Source: Brevifilum sp029548365
Lineage (GTDB): Bacteria; Chloroflexota; Anaerolineae; Anaerolineales; Anaerolineaceae
DNA: 64,000 bases
Assembly: GCA_035376985.1 (NCBI GenBank)
Contig: DAOSSA010000007.1
Location: forward strand, 30,708-94,707
Reading direction: 5' to 3'
In this document: piece by piece, positions 44,352 through 53,379 of the stretch
Layout: the number at the start of each line of letters is the position of its first letter
Position numbering within the stretch: position 1 is the stretch's first letter
Position numbers and translations under genes: made by a program
Notes under the pieces: generated by a model
The model's input: only the letters and a program-made list of their open reading frames with translations
Told to the model about the DNA's origin: nothing
Database searches by the model: none

Positions 44352-46922
44352 TCAGCATTCGCTATATCCACAACTATAACATTTCCGACAGCCTTCTTCG
44401 TTGACCAGGGAAGCATGACCGCATTCGGGACATAGCCCCCTGTTAAGCCGAGGTTTTTGATCTTCATTGGGTTCTAAATCGGATAATGGCAGGGTAGGTG
44501 CGTCATGCATTTGATCTTGCAGGTTGCTTTCTTCAATGTCTTTGTCCAGGTTGTACAGATATGAATCCAGCGCTTTGGCAATGCCATCGGGTAGAGAAAG
44601 AATGCGGTTTGCGCCAAATCCGAGGGAACGACTTCCACCAATGCCAGAGAGTTGTTCCATCACGGCTTTGAGCCGTTTGCGTGGTTCAACTGGAGATGCG
44701 AGCCGCAGGATGTATGAAATTAAGCGCCCGATAGCTTCTGAATGGGCAGCGGTTTCTGTGCCAGCTTTAGCAGTGTTGATAAATACTTCGAACGGTTGAT
44801 TCTCGCCATTTTCATTGATGGTGACATAGGTCTTCCCCAAAGGCGTTTCAATTGAATTTGTAAAACCCTTCAAAGAGCGCTGCCGAGGTTTGACCGTATC
44901 GTGCCAGATGGGTAATTGGTGGGTCGTTTCACTGTTTTCAGTTTGTTTTGATTTGGCAGTACTTTTGGTCTCCAGAACAACCTGGTCCCTTGAACCCGTG
45001 ACATAAACGGTGATGCCCTTGCAGCCTAATTCCCAGGCGAGCATATAAGCCTGAGCCACATCCTCCGTAGTTGCGGTTGAAGGAAAATTGATCGTTTTGC
45101 TAAGACTGTTGTCGACAAAAGCCTGCAAGGCAGCTTGCATGCGGACGTGTTCTTCAGCCGTGATGTCGCTGGAAACGACAAACACATTCCTGATGCGGGG
45201 TGGCAAGTCATCCACATCCTGACAGGAACCTGTTTCAAGGATTTTTTCGAGGATTTGTACCCGGGTTTTAGCGTCAAAATTACAGGCGTCGAGTTCTTTT
45301 AAGAAATTTGGGCTGATGTAATTGAGCGTCAGATCCTTGCCGTTATCATTGACATGGCGGATGTAAGCCAGGGCAAAAACGGGCTCGCAGCCATATCCTT
45401 CACAGCCAGCAATAGTGGCAATCGTGCCGGTTGGGGCGATCGTGGTTTGGGCGGCGTTGCGAATCCCGTGCTTGCGAATGCCTTTGATCACCTTTTCCCA
45501 GTTAATTTCAGGTCGATTATAATTGTTTTCGTAAGGAAACAGCGGTGTTGGGGGAGTCCAGCGCATATCTTCAGGGTCGTAAAGGCTGCCCTTGATGGCT
45601 GGGAAACACCCTCTTTCTTCAGCTAATTTGATGCTGGTCAACATCGTGTGATAACGAATGAACTCCATGACCTGGGCAGAGAATTCCTGTCCTTCCTTGC
45701 TTCCGTATGGTATTTGTGTGTGATATAGCAAGTCCCCCAGGCCCATGATACCCAAACCGATTCGTCGAGAGTTCAACGCTGCTTCTTTGAGTTGGGGAAC
45801 AGCGGGGACGTAGGCGTTGGCATCGATGACATCATCCAAAAAGATCGTTGCTGTTTCTACGGTCTTTTGGAGCTCTTGCCAATCGACGGTATGCTCGGCG
45901 CCCAGATGTTCTGCCAGGTTGATAGATGCCAGGCAGCAATTTTCGAAGGGACCCAGCCATTGTTCGCCACAGGGGTTGGTTGATTCCAGCGGGTAAAGGT
46001 GGGGAACAGGATTATCTCGATTGGCAGCATCGATAAACAGCAACCCGGGCTCTCCATTGTGATGGGCTTGTGTGACGATTTTATCAAAGAGCTCACGGGC
46101 ACTGATCACCTTATGGACCTTGACAGGAATGTTGTTTGCGATGGCCTCATCTAGATCGCCGTTGAAGGCCTGGTATCCAGGGGCGGTTTCATCTGGGAAG
46201 CGTAATTCCCAATCGAGGTTTGCGTTTACCGCTTCCATAAAAGCATCGGTGATGCCTACGGAGATATTGAAGTTAGTGATCGCATTTTCATCCGTTTTGC
46301 AGGTGACGAATTCTTCGATATCAGGATGATCCACACGTAAGGTGCCCATGTTTGCACCCCTGCGGGTGCCTCCCTGGGCAACCTCATCGAAGGCTTGGTC
46401 GTAGACTCGCAAAAAGCCAATCGGGCCGGTGGCAATACCCGCAGAGGATTTAACACGTGCGCCAGAGGGGCGCAGCCTGGAAAAACTGAACCCGTTTCCA
46501 CCCCCTGTTTGTTGGATCAGGGCAGCATTTCGCAGCGTGGAAAAGATGCCATCTTCCCGCCGTCCCATGTCATCAGAGATCGGCAGGACAAAACACGCCG
46601 ACAACTGCCCGAGAGGGGTGCCTGCTCCGGTAAAGGTAGGCGAATTAGGAAAGAACTTTTTTTCAGCCAATAAATGATAAAAACCTTGGGCACGTTCATC
46701 CACTGAGATTGGGTTTCCAGTTTCAACCTTAGCCACATGATAGGCAACACGCCAGAACATTTCTTCGACGGTCTCAATTAGAGCTCCATTTTCCCCTTTT
46801 CGACGGTAACGACGCGAAATCACCTGATGGGCGTTTTCACTCAGGTCTACTCCGGGCAGGTTTTCAGGCAGAGGAGGAGTTGGCAAAAGCTCATTCGATT
46901 GGATTTGTTCGCTATCAGTCAT
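44352..46922 (-). CDS. nrdJ: Class II (adenosylcobalamin-dependent) ribonucleotide reductase
   Basis: Reduces ribonucleotides using a B12-derived radical, with or without oxygen. At 856 residues it shows the barrel core: SPTFTGAGTPLGQLSACFV with the first active-site Cys, GGGNGFSFSRLRP, ESTNPCGEQ containing the radical Cys, and APTGTIATIAG. A C-terminal zinc-binding segment CPECGHASL/CRKCYSCGYSEC follows. The N-terminal ATP-cone is absent, so overall allosteric activity control is probably missing. It lies 36 bases behind nrdR and is probably cotranscribed. Confidence 0.97.
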   Translation of the reverse strand: MTDSEQIQSNELLPTPPLPENLPGVDLSENAHQVISRRYRRKGENGALIETVEEMFWRVAYHVAKVETGNPISVDERAQGFYHLLAEKKFFPNSPTFTGAGTPLGQLSACFVLPISDDMGRREDGIFSTLRNAALIQQTGGGNGFSFSRLRPSGARVKSSAGIATGPIGFLRVYDQAFDEVAQGGTRRGANMGTLRVDHPDIEEFVTCKTDENAITNFNISVGITDAFMEAVNANLDWELRFPDETAPGYQAFNGDLDEAIANNIPVKVHKVISARELFDKIVTQAHHNGEPGLLFIDAANRDNPVPHLYPLESTNPCGEQWLGPFENCCLASINLAEHLGAEHTVDWQELQKTVETATIFLDDVIDANAYVPAVPQLKEAALNSRRIGLGIMGLGDLLYHTQIPYGSKEGQEFSAQVMEFIRYHTMLTSIKLAEERGCFPAIKGSLYDPEDMRWTPPTPLFPYENNYNRPEINWEKVIKGIRKHGIRNAAQTTIAPTGTIATIAGCEGYGCEPVFALAYIRHVNDNGKDLTLNYISPNFLKELDACNFDAKTRVQILEKILETGSCQDVDDLPPRIRNVFVVSSDITAEEHVRMQAALQAFVDNSLSKTINFPSTATTEDVAQAYMLAWELGCKGITVYVTGSRDQVVLETKSTAKSKQTENSETTHQLPIWHDTVKPRQRSLKGFTNSIETPLGKTYVTINENGENQPFEVFINTAKAGTETAAHSEAIGRLISYILRLASPVEPRKRLKAVMEQLSGIGGSRSLGFGANRILSLPDGIAKALDSYLYNLDKDIEESNLQDQMHDAPTLPLSDLEPNEDQKPRLNRGLCPECGHASLVNEEGCRKCYSCGYSEC

Positions 46923-46958
46923 ATCCTGTTCCTTAAAAAGTAATATTTATAGAAAAAT

Positions 46959-47408
46959 TCAGTCAGTTAATAAGCGATCAATTTCAGAGCGAATGTCTTC
47001 GAGGTCATCCAGTTGTAAATAGACAATGGCGTAACGAATATAAGCGATGTAATCCAATTCCTTTAAACCCTGGATGACCATATCGCCGACCACGCGAGAC
47101 TGGACCTCAGATTTCCCCATGCGTTGGAGCTTGGCTTCAATTTCCCCTGTAAGCCGTTCAATTTTTGCTGCGGAGACGGGGCGTTTACCACAGGCGATAA
47201 GAATGCCTTCTTTTAATTTGTCGCGGTCAAAAGATTCGCGCGTGCCATCTTTTTTTACCAACAAAGGCGTTCCAAGGATGGGACGTTCCAGGGTGGAGTA
47301 TCTTTCACCGCATTGGAGACACTCTCTTCTGCGCCTGATCCCCCTGGAAGCTATTTTTGTAGTATCGACAACTTTAGAATCTTGCGAAAGGCAAAATGGG
47401 CATTGCAT
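46959..47408 (-). CDS. nrdR: Transcriptional repressor NrdR
   Basis: Represses ribonucleotide reductase genes when dATP is bound. The 149 residues contain an N-terminal zinc ribbon (MQCPFCLSQDSKV, RRRRECLQCGERYSTLE) and an ATP-cone domain (about 48-138). It is directly upstream of nrdJ, and two operator-like palindromes lie in front of it, so it most likely represses its own operon. Confidence 0.97.
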   Translation of the reverse strand: MQCPFCLSQDSKVVDTTKIASRGIRRRRECLQCGERYSTLERPILGTPLLVKKDGTRESFDRDKLKEGILIACGKRPVSAAKIERLTGEIEAKLQRMGKSEVQSRVVGDMVIQGLKELDYIAYIRYAIVYLQLDDLEDIRSEIDRLLTD

Positions 47409-47450
47409 AACGACTCGCTTTTCTTAAACATATTGCTGTTAATATTTCAC

Positions 47451-47466
47451 CCCCCACAGATGGGGG
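47451..47466. promoter_or_regulatory. Candidate NrdR box, downstream copy
   Basis: Perfect palindrome CCCCCA-CAGA-TGGGGG. It keeps the CACAgAT core seen in published NrdR boxes but has G/C flanks, so it differs from the ACACWAKATKTWGTGT consensus. Its partner lies 31 bases upstream. Confidence 0.55.
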
Positions 47467-47481
47467 TGAGGTTGCTCATAA

Positions 47482-47497
47482 CCCCCACCTATTTGGG
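47482..47497. promoter_or_regulatory. Candidate NrdR box, upstream copy
   Basis: CCCCCACCTATTTGGG, an imperfect version of the box at 47451-47466. The start-to-start distance of 31 bases (three helical turns) equals the spacing typical of paired NrdR boxes, and it lies at the predicted transcription start. Confidence 0.5.
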
Positions 47498-47506
47498 AGA
47501 ACCCTT

Positions 47507-47512
47507 ATTGTA
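47507..47512 (-). promoter_or_regulatory. Extended -10 of nrdR-nrdJ promoter
   Basis: TGCTACAAT on the minus strand (TACAAT at 47512-47507) with an extended TG and a CTTACT -35 at 17 bases. Predicted start is at about 47500, so the two palindromes fall between the start and the ATG at 47408. Confidence 0.5.
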
Positions 47513-47517
47513 GCATA

Positions 47518-47915
47518 TGTTTTTGTTTTAGTAAGCCAATCTTCGTGTATACACCTTAAAACATCGCTTGTGTTTGCATATTTTAACCTTCAGATACAAG
47601 CCATCTAAAATCCAGGAAATGGATTAAACGCATTTCTCTGAACCTGACACCAAATGAGGCGGATGAGGTCTTGCAGTTAGTGAAGTGAACCCAGGAAGTC
47701 GCGGGTTAACAGGAAAAACGCAGGTGGATCAGCCTGCGTTTTCCATCGAAACCACGAATTCAGGGGAGAGGAGTGATTTTTTCCTGAATTTTGGCTGGTT
47801 GATAAGGCAATCCGAAAGTTTGCAAGCTTTTAGAATGCAGCACCAACCGGAAATTATGTTAATTTATTGAGGGCCACAGCTTGGGTGTGACCCTTGTCAG
47901 TCTCATCAGCACCGA
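47518..47915. other. Intergenic region between ftsZ and nrdR, about 400 bases
   Basis: Separates the end of the division cluster from nrdR-nrdJ. It contains the terminator at 47714-47743. A short frame ending at 47688 on the plus strand (KWIKRISLNLTPNEADEVL) looks protein-like but has no start codon and may be a gene remnant. Nothing else is supported. Confidence 0.4.
47714..47743 (-). terminator. Terminator of the ftsZ end of the division cluster
   Basis: Perfect arms AAAACGCAGG (47715-47724) and CCTGCGTTTT (47733-47742). On the minus strand it ends in T5, about 170 bases beyond the ftsZ stop. The A/T-flanked stem may act in both directions. Confidence 0.8.
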
Positions 47916-49070
47916 TTATTTGGGACTTCGGTTGCGGAAGAAAGGCGGCAAATCCAGGTCCTCCGTGTTAATCCGCGTCGGAAACTCATAGGTTTCAGCA
48001 CTCTTTAGCGATGCTTCACCGGTTTTTTCGGCTTCTTGTTCAAGCATGCTGGGTAAGGGGCGTTGCCTCGGGACGTAGGTTCCTTTGTTTTCGGTTTTGC
48101 TCATAACACCGCTTAAGCTTTGACCCTCAAACCCGGTGGCAATCAGAGTGATTCGCAAGTTCTCTCCCAAACTTTCGTCAATTACGGCGCCGAAAATGAG
48201 GTTAACATCGGGATGGGCAGTTTCTTTAATCAGGGCTGCTGCCTGGTTAACTTCGGAGAGCTTGAGGTTATCACCGCCAGTTACATTAAAGAGGATCCCG
48301 CGTGCGCCATCGATGGTGACATCCAGTAATTGATTGGAGATGGCAATCTCGGCGGCTTTAACCGCTCGATCTTCACCACTGGCTTCCCCGACGGCCATGA
48401 GGGCTGCGCCGCCTTCCGACATGATTGTGCGAACATCAGCGAAGTCGAGGTTGATCAAACCGCGAATGGTGATCAGCTCAGAAATTCCCTGGATGCCCTG
48501 GCGCAGGACGTCATCAGCAACTTTAAAAGCTTCCTGAAGGCCGGCGCGCTTATCAACAATTTGCAATAACCGGTCATTGGGGATGATGATCAGGGTGTCG
48601 GCATGTTCTTTGAGCGTTAAAACGCCTTCCTCAGCCGCTCTTAATCGATGTGTGCCCTCGAAGGTAAAGGGACGTGTGACCACACCAATGGTTAACGCGC
48701 CGATTTCCTTAGCAATTTGGGCGACCACAGGTGCGGCGCCTGTGCCAGTCCCGCCGCCAAGACCTGCTGTCACGAAGACCATATCGCTGCCTTTAAGGAC
48801 TTCATACAGATCCTCAGCGGTCTCCTCTGCTGCTATCCGGCCGATGCGGGGATCTCCACCAGCGCCGAGCCCTCGGGTCGATTTATCGCCAATTCGCACA
48901 CGCGTCTTGGCTTGTGAAAACGCCAGGGCTTGTGCGTCTGTGTTGACAGCGATAAATTCGATGCCGGATAGGCCTTCATTTATCATTCGATTGACAGCGT
49001 TACAACCGCCTCCACCGATACCAACAACTTTTATTCGTGCATATGATTCGGGTTGAAAACTTTTATCCAT
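47916..49070 (-). CDS. ftsZ: Cell division protein FtsZ
   Basis: Tubulin-like GTPase forming the Z ring. The 384 residues contain the GTP loop GGGTGTGAAPVVA, the T7 loop NLDFADVR with the synergy Asp, and a C-terminal tail ending DLDLPPFFRNR, the conserved peptide that binds FtsA. ATG at 49070 follows AGAGGAG. It is the last gene of the dcw cluster, 47 bases after ftsA. Confidence 0.98.
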   Translation of the reverse strand: MDKSFQPESYARIKVVGIGGGGCNAVNRMINEGLSGIEFIAVNTDAQALAFSQAKTRVRIGDKSTRGLGAGGDPRIGRIAAEETAEDLYEVLKGSDMVFVTAGLGGGTGTGAAPVVAQIAKEIGALTIGVVTRPFTFEGTHRLRAAEEGVLTLKEHADTLIIIPNDRLLQIVDKRAGLQEAFKVADDVLRQGIQGISELITIRGLINLDFADVRTIMSEGGAALMAVGEASGEDRAVKAAEIAISNQLLDVTIDGARGILFNVTGGDNLKLSEVNQAAALIKETAHPDVNLIFGAVIDESLGENLRITLIATGFEGQSLSGVMSKTENKGTYVPRQRPLPSMLEQEAEKTGEASLKSAETYEFPTRINTEDLDLPPFFRNRSPK

Positions 49071-49117
49071 GATTAACTCCTCTTATTTTTTCTAACTAAA
49101 CTATTTAATGAATGAAC

Positions 49118-50347
49118 TCAGGGCAATAGGCGCCTGAGGAGATCCTTAATTTTTATGGACCACTCGGCGGCCTGTTTCGGTCGTCTGCGGTCGCTATACT
49201 GACTTGATACAGCAATGAGCAAGGCCCATTCTAAGAGGCCAACGCTGGTTGAAAAAGCCGGCGAATTAATTTGGTCTACAAGCCCAACCAGGTTTTGAGG
49301 TTGGGCAATGCGGGCGGGCAACCCCATGACCTGGGAGGCAAGCTGTCGAACACCAGGGAGAAGACTTGCACCGCCAGTCAGCACCACGCCTGCCGGCAGA
49401 AGTCCGTCATAACCCGATCGCCGTATCTCTTGCAATACCAGGTAGTAGATTTCCTCCATGCGAGCCTGAATGATATCTGCCAGATCCACCCGATTGATTC
49501 GGTCAGGTGTATCGCCGCCGAAACTGCGGATGGTGAACTGCTCTTCGGGGTTGATGGCGTCTTTTTGGGCATGGCCGAATTTCAGTTTAATTTCCTCTGC
49601 CTGGGTAATTGGCAGTCGCAAAATATAGCCAATGTCTGAGGTGACATGGTCTCCTCCAACAGCCAGGACCATGGTATGCCACACATCACCATCGATGTAA
49701 ATGGCCATGTCTGTTGTTCCTCCACCGATGTCGATCACCGCAACCCCCATCTGGCGCTCGTTTTCTGTGAGGACAATCTCGCCAGAAGCAAGGGGATTGA
49801 GAACGAACTGAGAAATTTCAATCCCCGAAGCAGCAACACATTGGCGCAGATTTTCCATGGTAGAAGAGGACGCAGTAATAATGTGTGCTTCAACTTCAAG
49901 GCGGTAACCGTGCATACCAATTGGGGTGCGAATTCCGTCCTGGCCGTCGATGATGAAACCGCGTTGAATGACATGGACGATTTCTCGGTTATGAGGAATA
50001 GCCACTGCCTGGGCTGCATCCAGTGCGCGCTCAATATCTTCACGATCAACGACTCCACCGGAGATGCCAACGACGCCGCGACTGTTGATCGAAGACACAT
50101 GGGATCCAGCCAGGCTGACCAGGGCGGCATTGATCTCGAAGCCCGAGGTGCGTTCCGCTTTTTCAACCGAGCGAGATACCGCAAGTGATGCTGCCTGCAA
50201 GTCGACGACAACGCCTTTTCGAAGCCCCTGGGAAGGCTCAATGCCTACGCCGAGGATGCGAAGATCACTGCCATTTTCCACCCTGGCAACCAGTGTGCAA
50301 ATCTTACTTGTTCCGATGTCTATTCCGACAATAATTGGCTCGTCCAT
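49118..50347 (-). CDS. ftsA: Cell division protein FtsA
   Basis: Actin-like membrane tether for FtsZ. ATG at 50347 (MDEPIIVGIDIGTSK) is chosen; an in-frame upstream extension of 58 codons overlaps ftsQ. The 409 residues carry the phosphate-1 loop, the 1C domain, DIGGGTTDMAIY, and an amphipathic C-terminal helix (WSIKIKDLLRRLLP) for membrane attachment. The start lies 2 bases after the ftsQ stop with a GGAG inside ftsQ. Confidence 0.96.
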   Translation of the reverse strand: MDEPIIVGIDIGTSKICTLVARVENGSDLRILGVGIEPSQGLRKGVVVDLQAASLAVSRSVEKAERTSGFEINAALVSLAGSHVSSINSRGVVGISGGVVDREDIERALDAAQAVAIPHNREIVHVIQRGFIIDGQDGIRTPIGMHGYRLEVEAHIITASSSTMENLRQCVAASGIEISQFVLNPLASGEIVLTENERQMGVAVIDIGGGTTDMAIYIDGDVWHTMVLAVGGDHVTSDIGYILRLPITQAEEIKLKFGHAQKDAINPEEQFTIRSFGGDTPDRINRVDLADIIQARMEEIYYLVLQEIRRSGYDGLLPAGVVLTGGASLLPGVRQLASQVMGLPARIAQPQNLVGLVDQINSPAFSTSVGLLEWALLIAVSSQYSDRRRPKQAAEWSIKIKDLLRRLLP

Positions 50348-50349
50348 AA

Positions 50350-51354
50350 TTACTGCTCCATTCGATAAAAAGGCGCATGAACAAATTCCAGGCTGATCAA
50401 AGCCGGGGTGACTCCCAGTTGATTCAGCTCTGATAAGATGTTTTGATATTCCGTAAGTTTTGAATCGATGTTGGTCGTATCCTGACCAAAATAAACCATC
50501 CAACCCTGTGGATCGTGCCAACCCAAACCAAATTGAGGATGATATTGCAGTTGGCTGCCTTCAGGGACAGTCGTTGTCAGGGAGATAATTGCTTCGACGA
50601 ATTCTGCTGTGGTACGGGGTGTCGTGTTTTCTAAATGCTGGCTGAACTCGCCCGTATCAGCGTCAATATCCGTAATAAAAACTTCAAGCCCTGGTGGAGG
50701 ATCTCCGACAGCAATGACCCTGTGGGATATGTCTGCCTCGCCAAAAATGGGGAAGAGTACGCCTTCCGCGTCAATCCACTTCGATGAACCCTCCTGCTCC
50801 CACAGGATTATTGGCTCACGTTCTTCAACCTGAATGGTAACTCTGGCAGGGAGGTTGACGGTCACCTGTGCACTGCTAATACCCGGGAAATTGGCTTCAA
50901 CCCGGTCTTTGATACTTTCGGGTTCAAGGGTGATAATCGACTTACCAGCCAGGTCTAATTGTGAAAGTATGACCTCGGCACTCAAACGTTGGGCGCCTTT
51001 GAGGTTGACAGCGGTTACTTGAAAGGTGTTCAAGCTTGAAAAACTGATCACGGCTGCCAGGGAAAGCAGAAAGACAGCTCCTGAAATAAGGTGCCAACCG
51101 AATTGCAGCCGGGGCAAAGCCGGAATCTGTAATTCTGCTCCCTTCCTTTTAAGAGGAATCGTGGTGGTATGTTTCTTCCGGGTTACTACCGGAACTGTTC
51201 TGGTGCTCCTGTGAGTGACAGTTACATTTTTGGGCGCCGGCTTGCGCGTGACACTGCTCCCAAGGGGGACCCTGGGCGTTTCTTTGCGGCTTTTCTGCCG
51301 GCGAGCCCGGACCTGTTCTGCCCGGCTCATTTCGTCCTGGCGACGGTTAGCCAT
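50350..51354 (-). CDS. ftsQ: Cell division protein FtsQ (DivIB)
   Basis: Bitopic division protein of 334 residues: a very basic cytoplasmic tail (1-85), one transmembrane helix (about 88-108), a POTRA domain starting at FQVTAVNLKGAQRLSAEV, and a beta domain to the end. The long basic tail rich in Arg, Lys and Thr is larger than in E. coli FtsQ. It starts 1 base after the ddl stop. Confidence 0.92.
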   Translation of the reverse strand: MANRRQDEMSRAEQVRARRQKSRKETPRVPLGSSVTRKPAPKNVTVTHRSTRTVPVVTRKKHTTTIPLKRKGAELQIPALPRLQFGWHLISGAVFLLSLAAVISFSSLNTFQVTAVNLKGAQRLSAEVILSQLDLAGKSIITLEPESIKDRVEANFPGISSAQVTVNLPARVTIQVEEREPIILWEQEGSSKWIDAEGVLFPIFGEADISHRVIAVGDPPPGLEVFITDIDADTGEFSQHLENTTPRTTAEFVEAIISLTTTVPEGSQLQYHPQFGLGWHDPQGWMVYFGQDTTNIDSKLTEYQNILSELNQLGVTPALISLEFVHAPFYRMEQ

Positions 51355-51355
51355 A

Positions 51356-52462
51356 TTATCTCCGGAACTCCCTTTCTATTCTGTCTCGTTGACCTTTTCG
51401 GTCAAGCGCTAATTCGATCAGCGTTTCGATCAGCGCCGGGTAGGATAAACCGGATGCCTCACAAAGTTTGGGAAACATGCTGATCTTTGTAAACCCAGGA
51501 ATGGTGTTAATCTCACTCAGGTATACCTGCATGGTTTCCCGATCAATCAAAAAGTCGACCCTGGCCATGCCTGCACAATCGGTTGCGGTGTAGGCTTTGA
51601 TAGCCAACCCCTGGATTGTCTCCACCATTTCAGGCGACAGGTCGGTTTTTGTCACCAGTTCTGCGGTATCGTTGATGTATTTTTCAGCATAAGTGTAAAA
51701 GACATCCTTGGGGATGACTTCGCCAGGCGCGGATGCTGATGGATTCTCATTGCCGAGGATGCTCACTTCGATCTCTCGTGGGTTTTGCAGCCCTTTCTCC
51801 ACCAGGATACGACGATCGTAGCGGCTGGCTTCCAATAAACCCTCCAATAGGTCACTGCGATGATTGCATTTGCTGATGCCAACGGAAGAACCCAGGTTAG
51901 CGGGTTTGGTATACAGAGGGTAATCAGCAATTGCTTCCGCGGTTTGCAGGCAAGCCGTGATGTCTTCTTCAAGCTGCATGCGATTGAAGACATGATAGGG
52001 CAGAATCGGTATGTGGTTGGCCGTCATGATGTCTTTAAACAGGCCCTTATCCATGCAAACCGCTGACCCCAAAACCCCAGCGCCAACATAGGCAATATCC
52101 GCCAGCTCAAACAGACCCTGCAGGGCGCCATCTTCACTGAATGACCCGTGCATTACCGGAAATACGATATCGAGGGGTGAGAGCAGTGACATCTCGCCAT
52201 TCCGGACGGTATAGATACCGGGATTTTGCGGGACAGGCAGGAAATAAGCTGGCGTCAGGTTCGATAAATTCTCATCTTTTAACTTGAACCACAGGTCATC
52301 TCCGACCAACCACTTTCCCTGGCGGGTAATGCCGATTTCAATCACATCATATTTTGTGGTGTCAATCACCGAAAGCACTGAACGCGCGGACATCAGGGAA
52401 ACCTCATGTTCCCCGGAGCGCCCACCGTAGACAATGCCGAGTTTCAACTTATGACTCATCAA
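51356..52462 (-). CDS. ddl: D-alanine--D-alanine ligase
   Basis: ATP-grasp enzyme joining two D-Ala. The 368 residues show VYGGRSGEHEVSLMSA, VMHGSFSEDGALQG, the KPANLGSSVGI loop, and ARVDFLID/LSEINTIPGFTKISMFPKL metal site. The ATG overlaps the murB stop by 4 bases. The residue after the phosphate loop and the Phe/Tyr that decides Ala or lactate preference were not resolved by eye. Confidence 0.97.
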   Translation of the reverse strand: MMSHKLKLGIVYGGRSGEHEVSLMSARSVLSVIDTTKYDVIEIGITRQGKWLVGDDLWFKLKDENLSNLTPAYFLPVPQNPGIYTVRNGEMSLLSPLDIVFPVMHGSFSEDGALQGLFELADIAYVGAGVLGSAVCMDKGLFKDIMTANHIPILPYHVFNRMQLEEDITACLQTAEAIADYPLYTKPANLGSSVGISKCNHRSDLLEGLLEASRYDRRILVEKGLQNPREIEVSILGNENPSASAPGEVIPKDVFYTYAEKYINDTAELVTKTDLSPEMVETIQGLAIKAYTATDCAGMARVDFLIDRETMQVYLSEINTIPGFTKISMFPKLCEASGLSYPALIETLIELALDRKGQRDRIEREFRR

Positions 52463-53379
52463 CTAAAATCACCTAAAAATTCGATTTCGGGCTCTAAAAC
52501 AATCCCGAATTTATCTGCAACCGTTTCTTGTGCGAGCCTCATTAATTGGTAGATCTCCAGAGCTGTTGCACCTTCCAAGTTAACAATAAAATTTGCATGG
52601 ATGGGGCTGAGGATCGCCCGACCAATGCGATGACCTTTTAACCCAGCCGCCTCAATAAGCCTTCCTGCGGATTCACCAGGGGGGTTTTTAAACGTGGAAC
52701 CCATTGATGCGCCGGGTGGTTGCGTTTCTTTCCGATGGACCTGATAAGAATCGATCTTTTCCCAAGCTTCCTCACGGCTTGTTTGGACGGCATTAAAAGT
52801 GGCTGAGAGGATCACCGCGGGGATCTTTTCCCGCTTAAACACGCTGCTGCGGTACTGGTAGTTCAGTTTTTCAACAGGCCAATCGCTTATACCCTCAGTT
52901 TTGTGCAAGATCTTTGCCATTTTCAAACAGCTTTGAATGCTGTTACCATAGGCGCCCGCATTGCCATAAACTGCACCGCCCACCGTTCCCGGGATCGGGG
53001 CAGACCATTCCATCCCGCTGATTCCCCGTAAAGCGGATTGCCTGGCAACGGTCCCGAGGATTGCGCCCGATTCTGCTTCGATATAGGGTGGGTCGGAGTT
53101 TGTTTCAATCCTCACATTGTGTGCACGATTGTGAACGACAATGACGTCTAAACCCTTGTCGCTAACAAGGATATTTGAACCACTTCCCAGGATGATGAAG
53201 GGCATTGACAGGTTCCAAAGGGTTTGCACACTTTCGGACAGTTCTTCTTGCGTATGGGTGGAGATCAGTGCGGTGGCAGAACCGCCAACCCTGGCAGTGG
53301 TGTAATTGGCCATGCTGACATTTTCGTGCAACCTGGCTCCAAAAGCCGCTCTCAGTTCATCCATTTGATGTGGTTTCAT
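52459..53379 (-). CDS. murB: UDP-N-acetylenolpyruvoylglucosamine reductase
   Basis: FAD enzyme forming UDP-MurNAc. At 306 residues it shows TTARVGGSATALI, the FAD loop LGSGSNILVSD, SAPIPGTVGGAVYGNAGAYG, and the catalytic Ser region PPGASMGSTFKNP, consistent with a type II MurB. It overlaps murC and ddl by 4 bases each. Confidence 0.97.
   Translation of the reverse strand: MKPHQMDELRAAFGARLHENVSMANYTTARVGGSATALISTHTQEELSESVQTLWNLSMPFIILGSGSNILVSDKGLDVIVVHNRAHNVRIETNSDPPYIEAESGAILGTVARQSALRGISGMEWSAPIPGTVGGAVYGNAGAYGNSIQSCLKMAKILHKTEGISDWPVEKLNYQYRSSVFKREKIPAVILSATFNAVQTSREEAWEKIDSYQVHRKETQPPGASMGSTFKNPPGESAGRLIEAAGLKGHRIGRAILSPIHANFIVNLEGATALEIYQLMRLAQETVADKFGIVLEPEIEFLGDFS

Noticed and set aside
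47409..47560. Cobalamin riboswitch in front of nrdR-nrdJ
   Set aside because: Looked for because nrdJ is B12-dependent; no B12-box or long structured leader is present.
47608..47688. Protein-like stretch (KWIKRISLNLTPNEADEVL) ending in TGA
   Set aside because: No start codon and only about 35 open codons; may be a gene remnant but cannot be supported.
47685..47870. 61-codon plus-strand frame
   Set aside because: Overlaps the terminator hairpin and has no ribosome site.
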